Shown: piece by piece, positions 12,413 to 24,689 of the stretch | Layout: every line of letters begins with the position of its first letter | Numbering within the stretch: position 1 is the stretch's first letter | DNA from: Pararge aegeria | Lineage: Eukaryota > Arthropoda > Insecta > Lepidoptera > Nymphalidae | DNA: 64,000 nt | Direction of reading: 5' to 3' | Assembly (NCBI RefSeq): GCF_905163445.1 | Contig: NC_053194.1 | Span: 10,706,921 to 10,770,920 of the forward strand | The notes under the pieces: generated by a model | The model's database searches: none | Told to the model about the DNA's origin: nothing | The model's input: the letters and a program-made list of their open reading frames with translations, nothing else | Position numbers and translations under genes: made by a program

Positions 12413-13892
12413 ATTGATTTACCATCAGATACTCGAGTGGATAGCTGTGCCTTGTAGAGGCTCTGTTATGGGTTGATAATGAGGACGATGATTCCTAACT
12501 GCCCTAAAAATATATTTTCATATTTTACATATTTATTTATCACTAGTTTGTTTAAACTGTGTGAAACTCAAAAAGTTAAACTTTATTTTAGTATAATAAT
12601 CATAAATAATGTATTAATGTCCCATTGCTGAATAAAGGCTCTGTGCAGCATTTGTGGCAGTAGCAATTGTACTTATGAAATTGCTTCTGCGACTCGCTTT
12701 CTACGAAACGCAGTTGATGTGACGCGTAGCACACAATCTCATACGATACAATTATTTGCAGCCACGTACCTGCCATGTGCACGCATTTGGTCCAAACCAG
12801 TCACTGATCTAGTAAACGCCGTAGTTCGACCTAACTATTGCTAACGATAGATTGGCGCTCTCAAAACAAGGCCACAGGGGTGCTTCTTTAGTTTGATAGT
12901 CACAAATGAAGATAAGATTAAAATGAGACAATTCAATTTACAGCTATATTCTTGACTTTATGAGTTTGAAAGCCCAATTGAGGTTCTGAGCCAACAAAGT
13001 TATGCGTAAGAAAATTTGTACCTATTACTTTTGTATTAAATATATATCATGGTCAAATGCGAAGTGGGCTACTTCTGGACCATGCAGTTAGACAGTCAGA
13101 ATTAAACCAATCTTGTCAGATGATGAATTTATTTATTGTTCAAGCTTTAAATATGTAAGAAGATCAGAGATATGAACGGTTATCGAGTTCCACGTAATTG
13201 TCTTATGTCAGTTATATGCAGCATTATTCTACCATTGTTTACATTATGAAACGAGCGTAACAATAATTACACCTGTAACCTATTTGATGTCTAATTTAAA
13301 TGAAAAATAGATTAATCAAACGATACCAGCTTTCACTAACAATAAAACATTTAACAATGCCCGAGACTGTCTGTGTGTTACAAGTTACAAGAAATATTTT
13401 TTTTTTTTTTGGTTCGACGAGCACAAGGTGAGCTATTTGTACAGCGTAGCTTTAGGACCTTATCAGACGATCGATTTCTTAACCCTTCTACATACCTACC
13501 TACTATTTACATTTTGGGACCGTTACCAATAAACAATTTGGTTTATATTTATGCTTGCACACCATATGGAGATCCGTTTTCGATTAGATAACGAAATAAG
13601 GGTGATGTTTGTAAAAAATGCTACTGTTCCGAAAATACATTTCAACCGATAGACGATTGTGATGCCTATAATGCGCAAAGACCAGGCAAATCTGTATGGT
13701 GCATTCTCCCACAATGAGAAGGTGTTAAGGCCGAAAGTAACGTCTGCTTCTATATGATACAATATAATAATATAATACTAATGTGATAAATGCGAAAAGA
13801 AATGTCTGTTACTTTGTTACCTATATGTTTTACTCTTTGGATAAAAAAATATCTTTTGTTACTATGTACCGGCCTAACAGTAAAACTGATGC
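12413..13892. other. No gene seen
   Basis: AT-rich sequence with a T-run at about 13397-13411. A 7-bp inverted repeat (catggtc / gaccatg) at about 13047-13084 is probably incidental. Confidence 0.5.
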
Positions 13893-14020
13893 TGATGAGT
13901 CCTGCAGCTCCTATCGATTCGTTCGATATCGTTTAGGTAACTAGTTGGGGTATCTCGAAATTTCCGGCACAGGGCCGCCATTCCAGCACCTTGGGACCCA
14001 AACAGCGGCCACAGGTTTAC
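13893..14020 (-). pseudogene. RTE-type LINE ORF2 C-terminal scrap
   Basis: Minus-strand translation gives 'LGPKVLEWRPCAGN'-like and 'PTSYLNDIERI' residues in shifting frames. These match the RTE ORF2 order 'GPKVLEWRPRTG' then 'GRPxTRWxDDIERxAG'. The fragment is short and frameshifted. Confidence 0.6.
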
Positions 14021-14844
14021 CTTGATAAGTTTTTTCCCTGCCAATTGAATTTCCATACAATTGCCTCATTTCTTATTTGATCACATGAAAATTACGAGCA
14101 CATGTCTCGCAATCGCGAAAATTAGATAAAGGTATAAAATATAACAGCATACACTGTTATATTTTAACCCAGTCAAGAACAATACTCTAGTATTTGTCTT
14201 CTTCGTAGTCGAGTAAAAAGGTTAAATATGTTAGCTACTAGGGTAATAAAATTATAATTCGGACATAAAACGTGACTCTAGAAGTCGAACACATGCCCCG
14301 TGCATGACTACAGCGAAATTTTTATATTCAACAGAAGATTCAGGCAATAAAATATGTAGGCTTACAGCGGGCTCCGCTTAGTAAGTCTGATACTTCTACT
14401 TTAGTTGTACATAAAATCTTGCTGAGAATATTTGCAGTTATATTTTCTACGGTAAGACCCTTAATGTTTAAAATTATGATACAGAATTAGTCCGTAACAA
14501 GAAGTGAGCGTAGTAAGATATCAGTAAACTTGTTAAATGGGCTGGCTACAATAATAATTGTAAAATACTGTTGTAGCGCACGCCATACGTGTTGAGCCAA
14601 TAAATCATTGTATTTTCTATGACTATGATATACCCTGAAATCGCAAAACATAAAGCGACGCGTATTTATGACACATTTCTGAGAAAATTCAATATAACGA
14701 CACTTACTAGTACTTATTTCCAATTTGGTCTAGTTTTTTAGTAGGTACCAAAAATATAATCTTATAGTTGAGCAGGGATTAAAAAGTAAAGGGTAAGGGT
14801 AACAAAATTAACATAGTTACACTAAAATATTCTTTTGTTTTACA
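14021..14844. other. No gene seen
   Basis: AT-rich sequence without recognisable features. Confidence 0.5.
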
Positions 14845-15166
14845 TGATCATCATCATTAACAACAAATGATTGGCCCATGGGCACGAGCCTCCTCTCAGA
14901 ATAAGAAGGGCTTAGGCCATAGTCAACCACGCTCGCCAAGTGTGGATTGGCAGACATTACACAACCTTACAACACTATGGAGAAGTTGCATAAACTTTCC
15001 TTACGATGTTCCGTTCACCGTTAAAGCAAGTGATATTGGAAATTCCTTTTAATTATAGATAATTAAAACACGCACATTACTTCAAAAGGTCAGGGGATGC
15101 CGAGGATTCAACTAGGCATCTCCGAAAGGGATGCTGAAGCTCTAACCACTAAACTATAACCGCCTC
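14845..15166 (-). mobile_element. SINE-B, near full length
   Basis: Read from the minus strand, it starts at 15166 with a tRNA-like head (A-box-like 'gttatagtttagtggttag'). The body contains 'gcaagtgatat' and 'ccaatccacacttggcgagc' in plus-strand complement. It ends in a (GAT)n-type tail at 14845-14855. The B box is degenerate, so the copy is old. Confidence 0.75.
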
Positions 15167-15689
15167 TTTATATCCCTTACGAAGGACTCAAATTAAATTA
15201 AATTTTAACCCATATTCATCCAGAACTTAACACAATGTTACAGTTTAATTAACAGCTGTCAACTAACACATTAGTTGAACAACATAAGCACGATCAAAGT
15301 TCCCATCGTTATATTAGCTCAGTTAATTTGTTACATTCATCTCGGCCTGGAAGAATGTGATGGCAACAAAGGAGCAAGCACATTATGCTGTCGAGAGTCA
15401 CAGGGCTGCGCGCAGGCGTCCACGTCCCAATTAACTGAGATTTATTTTTCCCTTCTCCAAATACATTATCAAAGATTTAACTCGGCAGGACAATTGTCCC
15501 CAATTTTCTAAACACCTTCACAATGCACAGATAATTCATTCTGTCCTTAAGATTACTCGCTATAAAATACAAAATGTATTTAACTGTTTATGATAATAAC
15601 GCGTATGTTGGTTGTGGCTCCGAAAAGAAAGATTTGAGTCACTCTATTGACGATTGAAATAGTTATGGTTTGGGTAACTATCTATGAAT

Positions 15690-15735
15690 ACACACACACA
15701 CACACACACACTCACACACACACGCACACACACAA
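15690..15735. repeat. (CA)n microsatellite
   Basis: An interrupted CA dinucleotide run of about 46 bp, with single T and G interruptions. Confidence 0.95.
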
Positions 15736-17049
15736 ATGCGTATGACTACATAATCTTTTATAATTATATTTTATTAATTAGGTCCTCTCGTTTCTTCTGG
15801 ACCAACTTATGCTTTGCTGTTGTGTAAATTGAATGCTTTTTTCTTGAGGTTTTAATGATACGATACTCGAAATGAACCCTTGGATTGTGACCATGCGAAT
15901 TTTTACTAGGATTACAGAACGAACTTACCATGCTTTGAGAGTTGCAAAGATTAAGCTGTAAAGGGTGGGGTATATACGTTGCAAAAACGACGAACGATAG
16001 GGTTTCCATGGTGGATAGGAACAGCAAGTTGCGAGGTTTTTTGACGATTGTATACTGAAGTAATAACCACAACAAATGTATTCCCAGTAGTGGTAGTGGT
16101 AGCATGTTATTAGTCTTTAGCAAACATTAAATAAGATATAAATATATTAATTTATTTATGTGCGCCTCCAGAGAATTACAGCCTTCAAATATTTTATTTC
16201 AACGCTACAACTGTCCGTAAATTTGTAAACAGTACCTCAATACTCAAGTAATTTGCTTCGAATTCTTAATTGTTTGTGTTAGGAAAACACTTCTCCCGCG
16301 CCTCGTGATGTATTTGTTCGCATTCAATATTAATTTATTTCTCTAAACATCTCTTAGTAAAGCAAATTAGATTTTGTGTTCTTGTTTTCAGTCAGCGAAT
16401 CTTCAAATAATTCCTTTTACATTTTTTATTGTTACATAATTATTTTTAAATATTTGCCATTTTATTTTATTATAAGGTTCGTTCTGGCGATGCTTCGGCA
16501 TTCCTAGTGTTTGTTTGCTAATATTTTTTTTCTTTGGTTTTTCAGTATTTAAATATTACACGATTATTTAAAAAAGTTCTGTTTAAATATTTTCTTCATT
16601 TTATTTTAGTTTTTCGGTCGACTTAATAATGTCAGAGAATATTTTCGTTACTTCAAAGCTTAATTAGCTTTCTCGAATGTAGCTCCGTTGCCAAACCGCA
16701 TCGTAGTAACGTAGCGAAATAAGCTCCAGAATATTTTATAATCAGGCTTTGCTCTACTTATACTTAACTTATAGGGTATTGAACATAATAAGAAAATATT
16801 TGTATTTTTCTATTAAATTATAATAATTAAAAGGCTATTTGTAAAGAAGGTACTGAACCGATAATATATGACAGGATTCATAATAACCATAAAAAACTTT
16901 TTCGTTTTCTACAACTTTTTCTTGAGTGAAATAAAACTTTCGGTTAGTGTGGTCATAATTTAGCGCAAATCGCGTAGGTTTACAAATGATGATCGAAGTC
17001 GGTTTGCAGTTGGTCGTATTACATTAAAGGTTTGATTGAGGTATTTAAA
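15736..17049. other. No gene seen
   Basis: A 119-codon minus-strand open frame at 15764-16123 lacks family features and is within chance expectation, so it is not called. The rest is AT-rich and unremarkable. Confidence 0.5.
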
Positions 17050-17240
17050 TTTACTCCGTGTATAGGAGAGCTGTCAGCTACCTATTCCTGATGATAGTCG
17101 TTCATTAAGGGTTGCTATCTAAGTCCGGCAAGCCACATCGAAGCAGCGTGTTTGGACTAAGTTTTATACCCCTCTTTCCTATAAAAGAGTATGCATCAAG
17201 TAGTGGTATCATCTGGTAGTGAGACATTAGTAAGACTGAT
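17050..17240 (+). mobile_element. Repeat D copy, diverged
   Basis: Contains 'aagccacatcgaagcagcgt' and then 'cccctctttcctataaaaga' followed by a short GAT-rich tail. This is the order of the lepidopteran repeat that carries 'ccgcattggagcagcgtggt' before its pyrimidine block. Several positions differ, so the copy is old. Confidence 0.55.
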
Positions 17241-18919
17241 GATAATGATAAGTTTATATAATTAAATTAAATTGATTTGTCTCAACTAGCTCTCTTGTCT
17301 TTGGCTAAATTTGTCCGACAGCTGCTCAGTAACCAGAACAAACTACCAGTGCTAGGTAAGGTGGAAGCTAATAAACCACGCGAACGATCACTTTGTCGCT
17401 GTTCTGACTAGGAAAAGTAGCTCACAGTCCTCCTTATTATAGTAACTATGGAATAAACTATGAATTCGGACACGACCTCCATCCCTAATGAAGAAAATGA
17501 CAAAGAAGATTTAACTTTTGTATTCGAATCAAATACTCGTTCAACAAAGTAATATTGTGATCACATCGTTAGTGTGTATCGTCAATAGAGCTAATTTGTC
17601 AGCTATTTCAAAGCAGCATACCTCGAACTCAGTTCCCATTTATTCATTTAATAATATACCTAACTGGTTTTTTTAATTGAGCTACCGAATACCGCTTCCT
17701 TTGTTGCACACAAACCACACCCCGCATTTATCTAGCAGTAGCTTATTTAAAATGATAAACGAGCTCCCAATCGATTTGAATAACAAGCGGGCAGATGCTC
17801 TTAATCCTTTTGATTTCATTTAACGCATGCGCCCCTCGGCCCTTGTCGGAAATATCACTTGAGTACAGGTCTCGAATCACGATCCGACCATATTTTTCAT
17901 TATAATATACTTAATTTACAAAGACCCTCAACTTAAGGAATTTGAACGCATTGTTCTTTTTTGTCTAAACCTGGATACCTTATCATTCCTTATAACGTGA
18001 CCAAAAAGTCTTTTATAGGATTTGTGATTGCGCTGAATCGCTCCATGCTCCTTTATTAAGCAAAAAGAAAATTTCTTATTTTTTGCGATGACATCCTATT
18101 TGTCAGCCAGACAATATTGTGAAATCACGGCCATTCTTTTCCCGAAGAAATTCTAATGAATTCCCAGCAGACATTCGTCTGAGTGCTTACCAATCGCAGC
18201 GTCATTTGTTTGATCGTTTCGTTAGGAAGAAGCCAAGTGAAAAATCCGTCTACATTAATCACGTCGATACTGAAATACAATTTTGAGCGGTCGAAAAAAT
18301 TTACATAAATAATTTATACCCGAGAGACGGCGCGGGCTTCGTTGCTTTTGATCCATATGGAACGTTGTTTCTCTTGTAAACATCTTGTCTTCATATTGTA
18401 TTGCCATTAAATTATTTCCTATTAAATATTATTTCTTATTATATAGTATTAGAAATAATTTACCGTTTTAGTTTTCTATTTTATGTTTAAATATTATTTT
18501 TCTAAGATGCATCAAAATAATTTATGGTACATCATTTTGAATTTTATTTTTCTATCGTAATTACTAAAAATAGAATGAATGTTTTAATGCTAATCCTTAC
18601 TAATATTCTAAACGAGTTAGTTTGTTTGTCCTTCCTTTAATATAATTTTGGCGGACGGACGGAGTGCAACAGTTTACTTTTCTTTACGCGATTTTAAAAA
18701 GACAATTATAAAATAAAACTTTCAATACTTACTTTATGGAAATTAAATTTTCCTTATTATCGTTTAAGCTTTTTAAGTTTTTGTAAGTATGTAGTTGTCC
18801 GTTTACAATAATGCAAAAATATAGTAAGATCTCTTAATACGAGCCTGTGATTTGTATTTCTAACTACTAAGACTAGTGGGTACAGTCAAGAAGTACAGAT
18901 ATGTATTATTCCAAGGCAT
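17241..18919. other. No gene; possible Helitron-like scrap
   Basis: AT-rich sequence. At about 18599-18700 the order 'ccttactaatattctaaac', 'gtttgtttgtccttcc', 'ttggcggacggacgg' is reminiscent of the 5' end of the Helitron-like repeats, but it is too short and diverged for a firm call. Confidence 0.45.
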
Positions 18920-19165
18920 AGTTTATTTATTTATTTATTAAACTCTTTATTTGTATACCACAACATTAACATATTTAAAATATAGCAAAAACAGAAACAT
19001 ATCGAAAGAAGTAGTAATACAAAAGGCGGCCTTATCGCTTAATAGCGATCTCTGCCAGGCAACCTTAGAATTAGAAAAAAAAAGAAGAGGAGAATAGACT
19101 GCTGGTGGTACAAATATTAAAATACATACATGCGAATAACTACATGCTAATACATAAACTAGTAG
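18920..19165 (-). mobile_element. 3' end of Jockey/CR1-like LINE
   Basis: This is a 3' UTR fragment with the tail (AATA)n at the left end (18925-18941 as TTTA repeats) and the landmark 'ggcggccttatcgcttaata' at about 19026. It is nearly identical to 48040-48285: I count about five substitutions plus one A-run length change over roughly 230 bp. It breaks off at about 19165, so it is 5'-truncated. A 7-bp match TAGTTTA on both sides could be the target duplication, but such a short AT-rich match is weak evidence. Confidence 0.8.
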
Positions 19166-20099
19166 TAGTAGTTTAGGCAGTATTAGCCCAGTAAAATAAA
19201 CACACATTTGTTATACACAGCATCATTTGTTCCGAAACTGGATGTTACTGGTTGGTATAACTGTTAAAAGTGTTATTTATAACAACAGTTCAGTTTTAAC
19301 AGCACTACATCATCATCACTGAGGTATTTTCGACCCGCAAGTATTGGCCGCGTCACATAAAAATACCTCTGAAGATTGACCTGCGCAATAAATAAATAGT
19401 TTGATTATATTACTTTAACTAAACTTTTATTTGGTGTGATGAATCTTAAAGTTACGTATTATTTTTATTTATAAATGAGATTACTGTCATATTTATATAT
19501 AACTATGACTAGCGAAAGAGTCAATTTCAAAAAGTAGTCGTATGTTGTCGCGGACTATTTTATAGAACTTTAAAGAAAAAATTCCGGTATACTAACTACA
19601 CATTTCAGTCGTTTGGCGTAACGTTTAACGTTCACGCATCGCACGCATCGGAATCTCTCAAAAAGGATATTTTTGTCGTAGTGTGATGTTATACAGCCTT
19701 AATTGATACTACCAATCCAAAAAAAAATCGTAATCGAAACTGAAAATTCTGAGATTAGCGCGTTCAACTAAACAATCTCAAAAGCTTGATAATATTTCAA
19801 CTATGCCTATCTAAAAAAGCCACGACAATCTAAAAATCGTTTGCGCTTATTTTGAAAGACAATGCGGAAAAAAAGCGTGTTTGCTTTTTCGGGATAAAAA
19901 GAAGCCTATGAGCTATTCCAGGATGGTACGCATTCGATCGTTGTCCCATTTGCCTTGCGCTGTGCTGTTATCTGTGAAGAGTTATGTCCTTTATCTCCGA
20001 CAATATTTATTAGATCTTCATTAAAATTAGACAATACATGCTTGATAGTATACACTTTCAAATAAAAAAAGAATTATTAAAATCGATTCAAATTTAACG
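19166..20099. other. No gene; one inverted repeat
   Basis: A 10-bp inverted repeat, gaggtatttt (19321-19330) and its exact complement (19360-19369), encloses a GC-richer loop. Nothing else is recognised. Confidence 0.5.
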
Positions 20100-20426
20100 G
20101 AAGTATGAAGTAAAAATGATAAAAATTTTCACCCCATTTCCCGTAGGAAATTTACTGTTTATCGGGAAAAAAGTTATCCTAAATGTTGACCCGGAATATC
20201 AGCTTACTTTACCAAATTTTATTTGAATCCGTTCAGTAGTTTTCACGTGATGCCCGGCCAGACAGACTGACAGAAAGACAGATAGTAAGACAGACAGGCA
20301 GACAAAAATTATTTAAGCATCTGTTTTGGACTCAGTATCAATTATAAAGCATCACCCGGTCAAAATTTTCAAAATATATTAAATATACAGAAATCTTCTT
20401 GTTACAGATTTATTATAAGTATAGAT
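20100..20426 (-). mobile_element. Helitron-like repeat fragment
   Basis: Read on the plus strand it has 'ccccatttcccgtaggaaat', 'gggaaaaaagttatcc', 'aatccgttcagtagttttca', a CAGACAGA-rich stretch, and 'ttattataagtatagat'. This is the reverse-complement order of the 5' half of the family found whole at 29.0 and 59.0 kb and in part at 47.6 kb. The right-hand end is degraded. Confidence 0.55.
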
Positions 20427-20458
20427 ATGTATGCTACTGCATCATGCCGCAATGACCG

Positions 20459-20496
20459 TATTATTAACTTCAGCCAAATGGCTGAAATTAATAATA
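20459..20496. repeat. 17-bp inverted repeat, 4-nt loop
   Basis: Arms 20459-20475 and 20480-20496 pair with a single mismatch around the loop AAAT. Confidence 0.85.
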
Positions 20497-21226
20497 GAGA
20501 TAGATTTTGCTCAGTAATTAACATTTTTTTCCGGAAAATTCGAAAGTTAAAGCAGGAATAACATACGGAATTTTACGTAGATTCATAAAATAGCTGCATT
20601 CATGCCTCGCCAGTCTCACAGAAAGTTGGAATAGAGATAGGGTACATTTTACTTTATAATATATATTTTTATTTCTCTCTGGCCCCAATTCTTAAGGCTA
20701 GACAGCTTAGCCGCGGGTATTAATTTAAACATTAATTTATATACATAGCCCAGTGACAGCGTCGGAATTCTCTTTTTTCGTGACATGCTGTGTACCTATC
20801 CATACGCTCTGCGGTAACGCAAGTTGTCCGATGAGAGATTCGATCGAATCCATCACAGTCACATGCCTAAAATAATACTCCATCAGCGTTGTCGGTGAGA
20901 TCGCGACCCGTCAAGTGGTCACCTCTTATGGAAATGTAAATAAAATAAAATAAAAAACTTACAGCAAACAAATTTTACTTGTAGCGCCATCTGGTGGGTT
21001 GTAACTGTAAAACTAATCTGTGACCCTCCTCTGAGGTCTTGATAACCCCACCCACTGGACTTGATACATTATACGACTACCATTAAATAGAAACAAACCT
21101 TAGCCCGGTTTTCAAAGTCAATGTAGCAGAGGCTACCTGTGATGAAAGCCCTGGAAGTACAACCTCGGCGCCCGTACCCCGATGTGTGCTCGAAGCAAAA
21201 AACTGTTTAAAAGGGTTCGTATCTGA
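20497..21226. other. No gene seen
   Basis: No gene recognised. A GC-richer stretch at about 20980-21200 includes 'tagcgccatctggtgggt', a phrase often seen in insect retroelement DNA, but I cannot assign a family. Confidence 0.45.
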
Positions 21227-21320
21227 ATATCCCTACTAATATTATAAATGTGACAGTTTATTTGTATGTTTTTTGATTGGTTGTTTGTTGCAAGGAACCT
21301 TGACTTTCAGCATAGGGTTA
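21227..21320 (+). mobile_element. Helitron-like repeat 5' end
   Basis: Starts with 'tccctactaatattataaat', the same 5' terminus as the copy at 59025, followed by the T/G-rich 'gtttatttgtatg' stretch. It becomes unrecognisable after about 21320. Confidence 0.5.
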
Positions 21321-21539
21321 CTTCAAAGAACAGAGTGTAACATAAGCTATTTTTTAAAGAAAACGAACGTTCCCTACAAACGTAGAACGTGGGCAACAGT
21401 TAGTACATATAATTTTCTTTCTATCAGTGTTTTACTTCTCGTGCGCAATAATCTTCCATAATTAAGACTAGCGTAATGTAATCGAGATTTAAACATTAAT
21501 GTATTTTTTAAGTTCAACGAGTCATGAAGCTTAACTGGC

Positions 21540-21605
21540 AATGCCCTCGACGTCAAAGGTATATTTCCAGCAGTGGACGCCCTTTTGGTGACATGATGAT
21601 GATCA
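21540..21605 (+). pseudogene. RTE-type LINE 3' terminal scrap
   Basis: 'tatttccagcagtggacgcc' encodes Y-F-Q-Q-W-T-like residues, the last residues of RTE ORF2, and is followed by a GATGATGAT stretch that forms the usual RTE tail. Confidence 0.5.
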
Positions 21606-21675
21606 TAAGAGCAGTTGGGTAGTCCGTTCTGGGTATGGCATCAGACCAAGGTAACCATATTATTGCAATTGAATT

Positions 21676-21908
21676 AGGATTACCTAATTCTAAGGACGAA
21701 GTAAGCCCACCACGATGCCATGTTTGGATTGGTAGACTCCACACGTCTTTGAGAACATTAAGAAGTAATCTCAGGCATGCAGGTTCTCCTCACATTTTCT
21801 TGCTCGTTAAAGTAAGTGTTGTGCTGCTTAGAACGCACATAACTGCCCGAAAAGATAGAGTTACTCGCTCTCCTGGCTGAGCACTAACCACTAGGCTATT
21901 ACAGCCTC
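21676..21908 (-). mobile_element. SINE-B copy, 3' truncated or diverged
   Basis: Reverse complement shows the tRNA-like head at 21880-21908 ('ggaggctgtaatagcctagt' read on the minus strand). The body follows, with 'atgtgcgttctaagcagc' and the 'accacgatgcc' block. The tail beyond 21676 is not recognisable. Confidence 0.65.
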
Positions 21909-22862
21909 CTCATTTATTTTTATATAAAATAAATATATAAAACGTATATGACACAAACATATTATGAGTAACGTCTTAGTCTTAGGAGTGTCATTAATCA
22001 GTGTCTAATCGCTACTTTTTTACGAAGTAATTCTGTTTTTAATGAGTTTATTATTTTTTATTTAGTTATTCACATATACATACGAGATGCCGCATCAAAG
22101 TTGCTAAACATGTTATGCATATTTATTCGATAGATAGAATGGATAGGTACATTCGAATTTGACCGATTTTATCTTTGTCATTCAATTGTAGAAATAAAGA
22201 TATCGGATGAGAAATTGGGACTTCAAATTTAGAATTTCATCTATAAAAACTTTACTTTTGCTATATGATTTGTTGAGGTACTTAAAGTCTATGTAGCAGT
22301 AGGTACACTGCGTCCCGTAATTTAAGCGGGCGAGACCGCACGTCATATCCAGTGTTTAATATTTTTGTGTTTTAATGATACATGAACTATCAAGTTTTAA
22401 GTCACGAGATGCAGTGGTCAAAATGTTATGATATAATGTACATACTAGGAAATCAAAACCTCAAAATAATCTTAAAGAAATTTCAGAGTAAAGATTCAAA
22501 ATAACTTTAATTTACATAGTATATTCTCGGAGGAATGAGCGAGTTAAATGAGTTTACGATCGAAAATTGTAAAGTAAAATTCTAAGCTCGAAACAATATT
22601 TTTAAAGCAAATTCTACGTTAACAGAGTTGAATTTCTTTTATTTACTTGACGACGGTATTTTACTGTCGTTAGCATTCCTGAAACTGAGGATAGTGTTTT
22701 TTTTTACCGTAAAGGATGTCGTCTTTCCCATTGAAATCACCTAGGAATAGCTTCATCTCAGATCATCTTATTAGTCTTATTTATGGATAGGTAGTGCAGA
22801 AATATCTGATGATGATTTTCGGAGACCAAAATCAGAAGCTATAAGAAAAGACAGAATTATAT
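21909..22862. other. No gene seen
   Basis: AT-rich sequence without recognisable features. Confidence 0.5.
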
Positions 22863-22993
22863 GATGACCTCCCTGGCGTAACGGTGAGCCCTGTAAATTT
22901 GAACAAGAGGTCCTGGGTTCGATTCCCGGCTGGAGCAATTTGGGAATTAATAATTTCTGAATGTTCTCTGGACTGGTCTGATGGGAGAAGGGA
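22863..22993 (+). mobile_element. SINE-C 5' half
   Basis: tRNA-like head with an A-box-like 'ctggcgtaacggtgagc' and an intact B box 'gggttcgattccc' at 22917-22929. The SINE-C leader 'tctggactggtctgatggga' follows. The 3' body is absent. The head can be drawn partly as a tRNA but lacks a convincing anticodon arm, so it is not called a tRNA gene. An 88-codon open frame over this copy is spurious. Confidence 0.75.
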
Positions 22994-23204
22994 AAAAACA
23001 GAAAAAATTAAACCTATCAGTGTAATTGTTTACAAAACCGAGTACTTTTGCCGTTTCCTACTTGTTGTTAACTGCACCGCTAGTTGTTGTTTGACTACGG
23101 ATCACAAGGTCTCAGGTTCTTTCGATTCAGGCAAATTTAGAAGAGTTTGATAGACCGTAATACATTTGTCATAAAAATTTATAGTTTTGTCCTATTTCAG
23201 GCTT

Positions 23205-23330
23205 TAAAGAGCACGCTAAGTCATCAACCTCAGTTCTAACAGACATTGGATACTAATTTTTGAAACCCGCCAACCCGCATTGTAGCAGCGTGGTGGGTCT
23301 AAGCTGTGCCTCTGTGCGGATGATGATGAC
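23205..23330 (+). mobile_element. Repeat D, 3' part
   Basis: 'agagcacgctaagtcatc' and then 'cgccaacccgcattgtagca' plus 'gcgtggtgggtctaagct', ending in a GATGATGATG tail. The order is the same as in the copies at 17.1 and 31.8 kb. Confidence 0.7.
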
Positions 23331-23868
23331 TAGAAACGTAATAAATTGAAGTCAGTTTTAATGCAATTAGTTCCTTAAACAGTCAACAGAAATAGCATTT
23401 GCAGCTTGCCTTATTCATTGTACACCCGACCAAATAATTAAGTTGAGTTATTCACCAATAAATAGCTAAGTTGCAAAACCGCTTTACGACCTGTTATTAT
23501 TAACCGTCTGATGCAGTAGCAAGTGTAGCACTGCAACTAAACTATCTAAGCAATTAGCTTTTACGCTCGCCAAATCATTAATAAACCTAATGATATATGT
23601 AAATTGAATCCATTTTACAATATTGACTGTATAACCAACTGTGTAGATTTATTGAGTTTTCATAACTCGATGGCGCCGTTTAAAACAAAGGCTAGTGGGA
23701 GTTTTCTAGTAATCTATGTCAGAGTTGTAGCCTTTAGTAAATTTATGTTTTGACGATATGAGATGGTGTTAGCAAAAATATTACACGGCTGACTTTATGT
23801 TTTAAATCTCAAGACTTTATATATTAGCTGTGTATTAATATTTGTTATGGACTTCTTAGACGAGTAGG
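23331..23868. other. No gene seen
   Basis: AT-rich, featureless. Confidence 0.5.
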
Positions 23869-23978
23869 GTTAGCAAACGCACGATGGAATTATTATGTCT
23901 ACCTACTTTCTTGTCTTTCGTCATAAAAATAGGACGAGAAAATGATAGACATAATTATCTCTTGGCGTGCTCTTTAAC
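23869..23978. mobile_element. Short fold-back MITE
   Basis: A 110-bp segment whose two halves are imperfect reverse complements over about 48 bp each. The left half begins 'gttagcaaacgcacgatgg'; the right half read in reverse begins 'gttaaagagcacgcc'. Both halves then continue through a shared 'aattatgtcta' block. The best-matched part is the shared 'attatgtcta' and the 'ttctcgtc' block. There is no coding capacity. Target duplications are not clear, so the superfamily is not assigned. Confidence 0.6.
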
Positions 23979-24689
23979 GTAACGTTTTTAGTAGCTTTTG
24001 TTTTTAGTTTTCGGATGTAGTTATCACTAGTTTTCTACCCGAGATGATTATTATTCATCACTTCACTACAAAACTTATTATTCGGTAAGCAGTTACGCAT
24101 GAACAAAGTGGTCTTCAGATCAATTTGTGTAATGAAGAATTTTGAGTTTGAACTTTTACACGGGATACAGCAGTAATGATTTTTTTTAAAGTCTTTCTTT
24201 ATTTAAAAAAAATATATATATTTAGGCTTCATAGATGGCCGTTTTGATGCGTAAATTACATAAAAAAAATTAACATAGTATTGAGATCAAGGCGATAACA
24301 AAATTTGTAAACTTAAAATCGAAGATTTGAAGGATCCAATCGCGAAGAAACCTTCATCAAACTTAGCAGGGTGATTTTGATAATCACTATCTCACATCGT
24401 CATTAAAAAACTAGAAGTTTACTTGATAGTTCTAAAAAGTCTTGACTAAACCTACGCATCCCTATCCCGTGATATGTTTTTGAATAGCTCCACAATATAA
24501 CTCGTCTTTTATTTGTCAAAACAATCGTTCATACCGTTGTCAATATAATTGATGATATGCCCGAGATGCTGTTGATGGATATGGAACTGTACGTAGTATC
24601 GCCGCTGATATATAAAATTCGAGATATGCAGATAATCAAAAATGTTACTTTCCGTTTTTTCCCACTATAGGTTACATTACCTGCCCTAC
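23979..24689. other. No gene seen
   Basis: AT-rich, with A/T runs at about 24181-24215. Confidence 0.5.

Noticed and set aside
15690..15735. Possible CRISPR-like or structured array
   Set aside because: Plain CA microsatellite; no spacer-repeat architecture anywhere in the window.
15764..16123. 119-codon minus-strand open frame
   Set aside because: AT-rich, no ATG at its first codon, no domain signature. Several frames of this length are expected by chance in 64 kb at this base composition.
18947..19207. 86-codon minus-strand frame repeated at 48057-48239
   Set aside because: It is the LINE 3' UTR read in frame; the repetition comes from the retroelement.
22863..22940. tRNA gene-like segment with intact B box
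   Set aside because: It is the head of a SINE-C followed by SINE body, and no proper cloverleaf with anticodon arm could be drawn.
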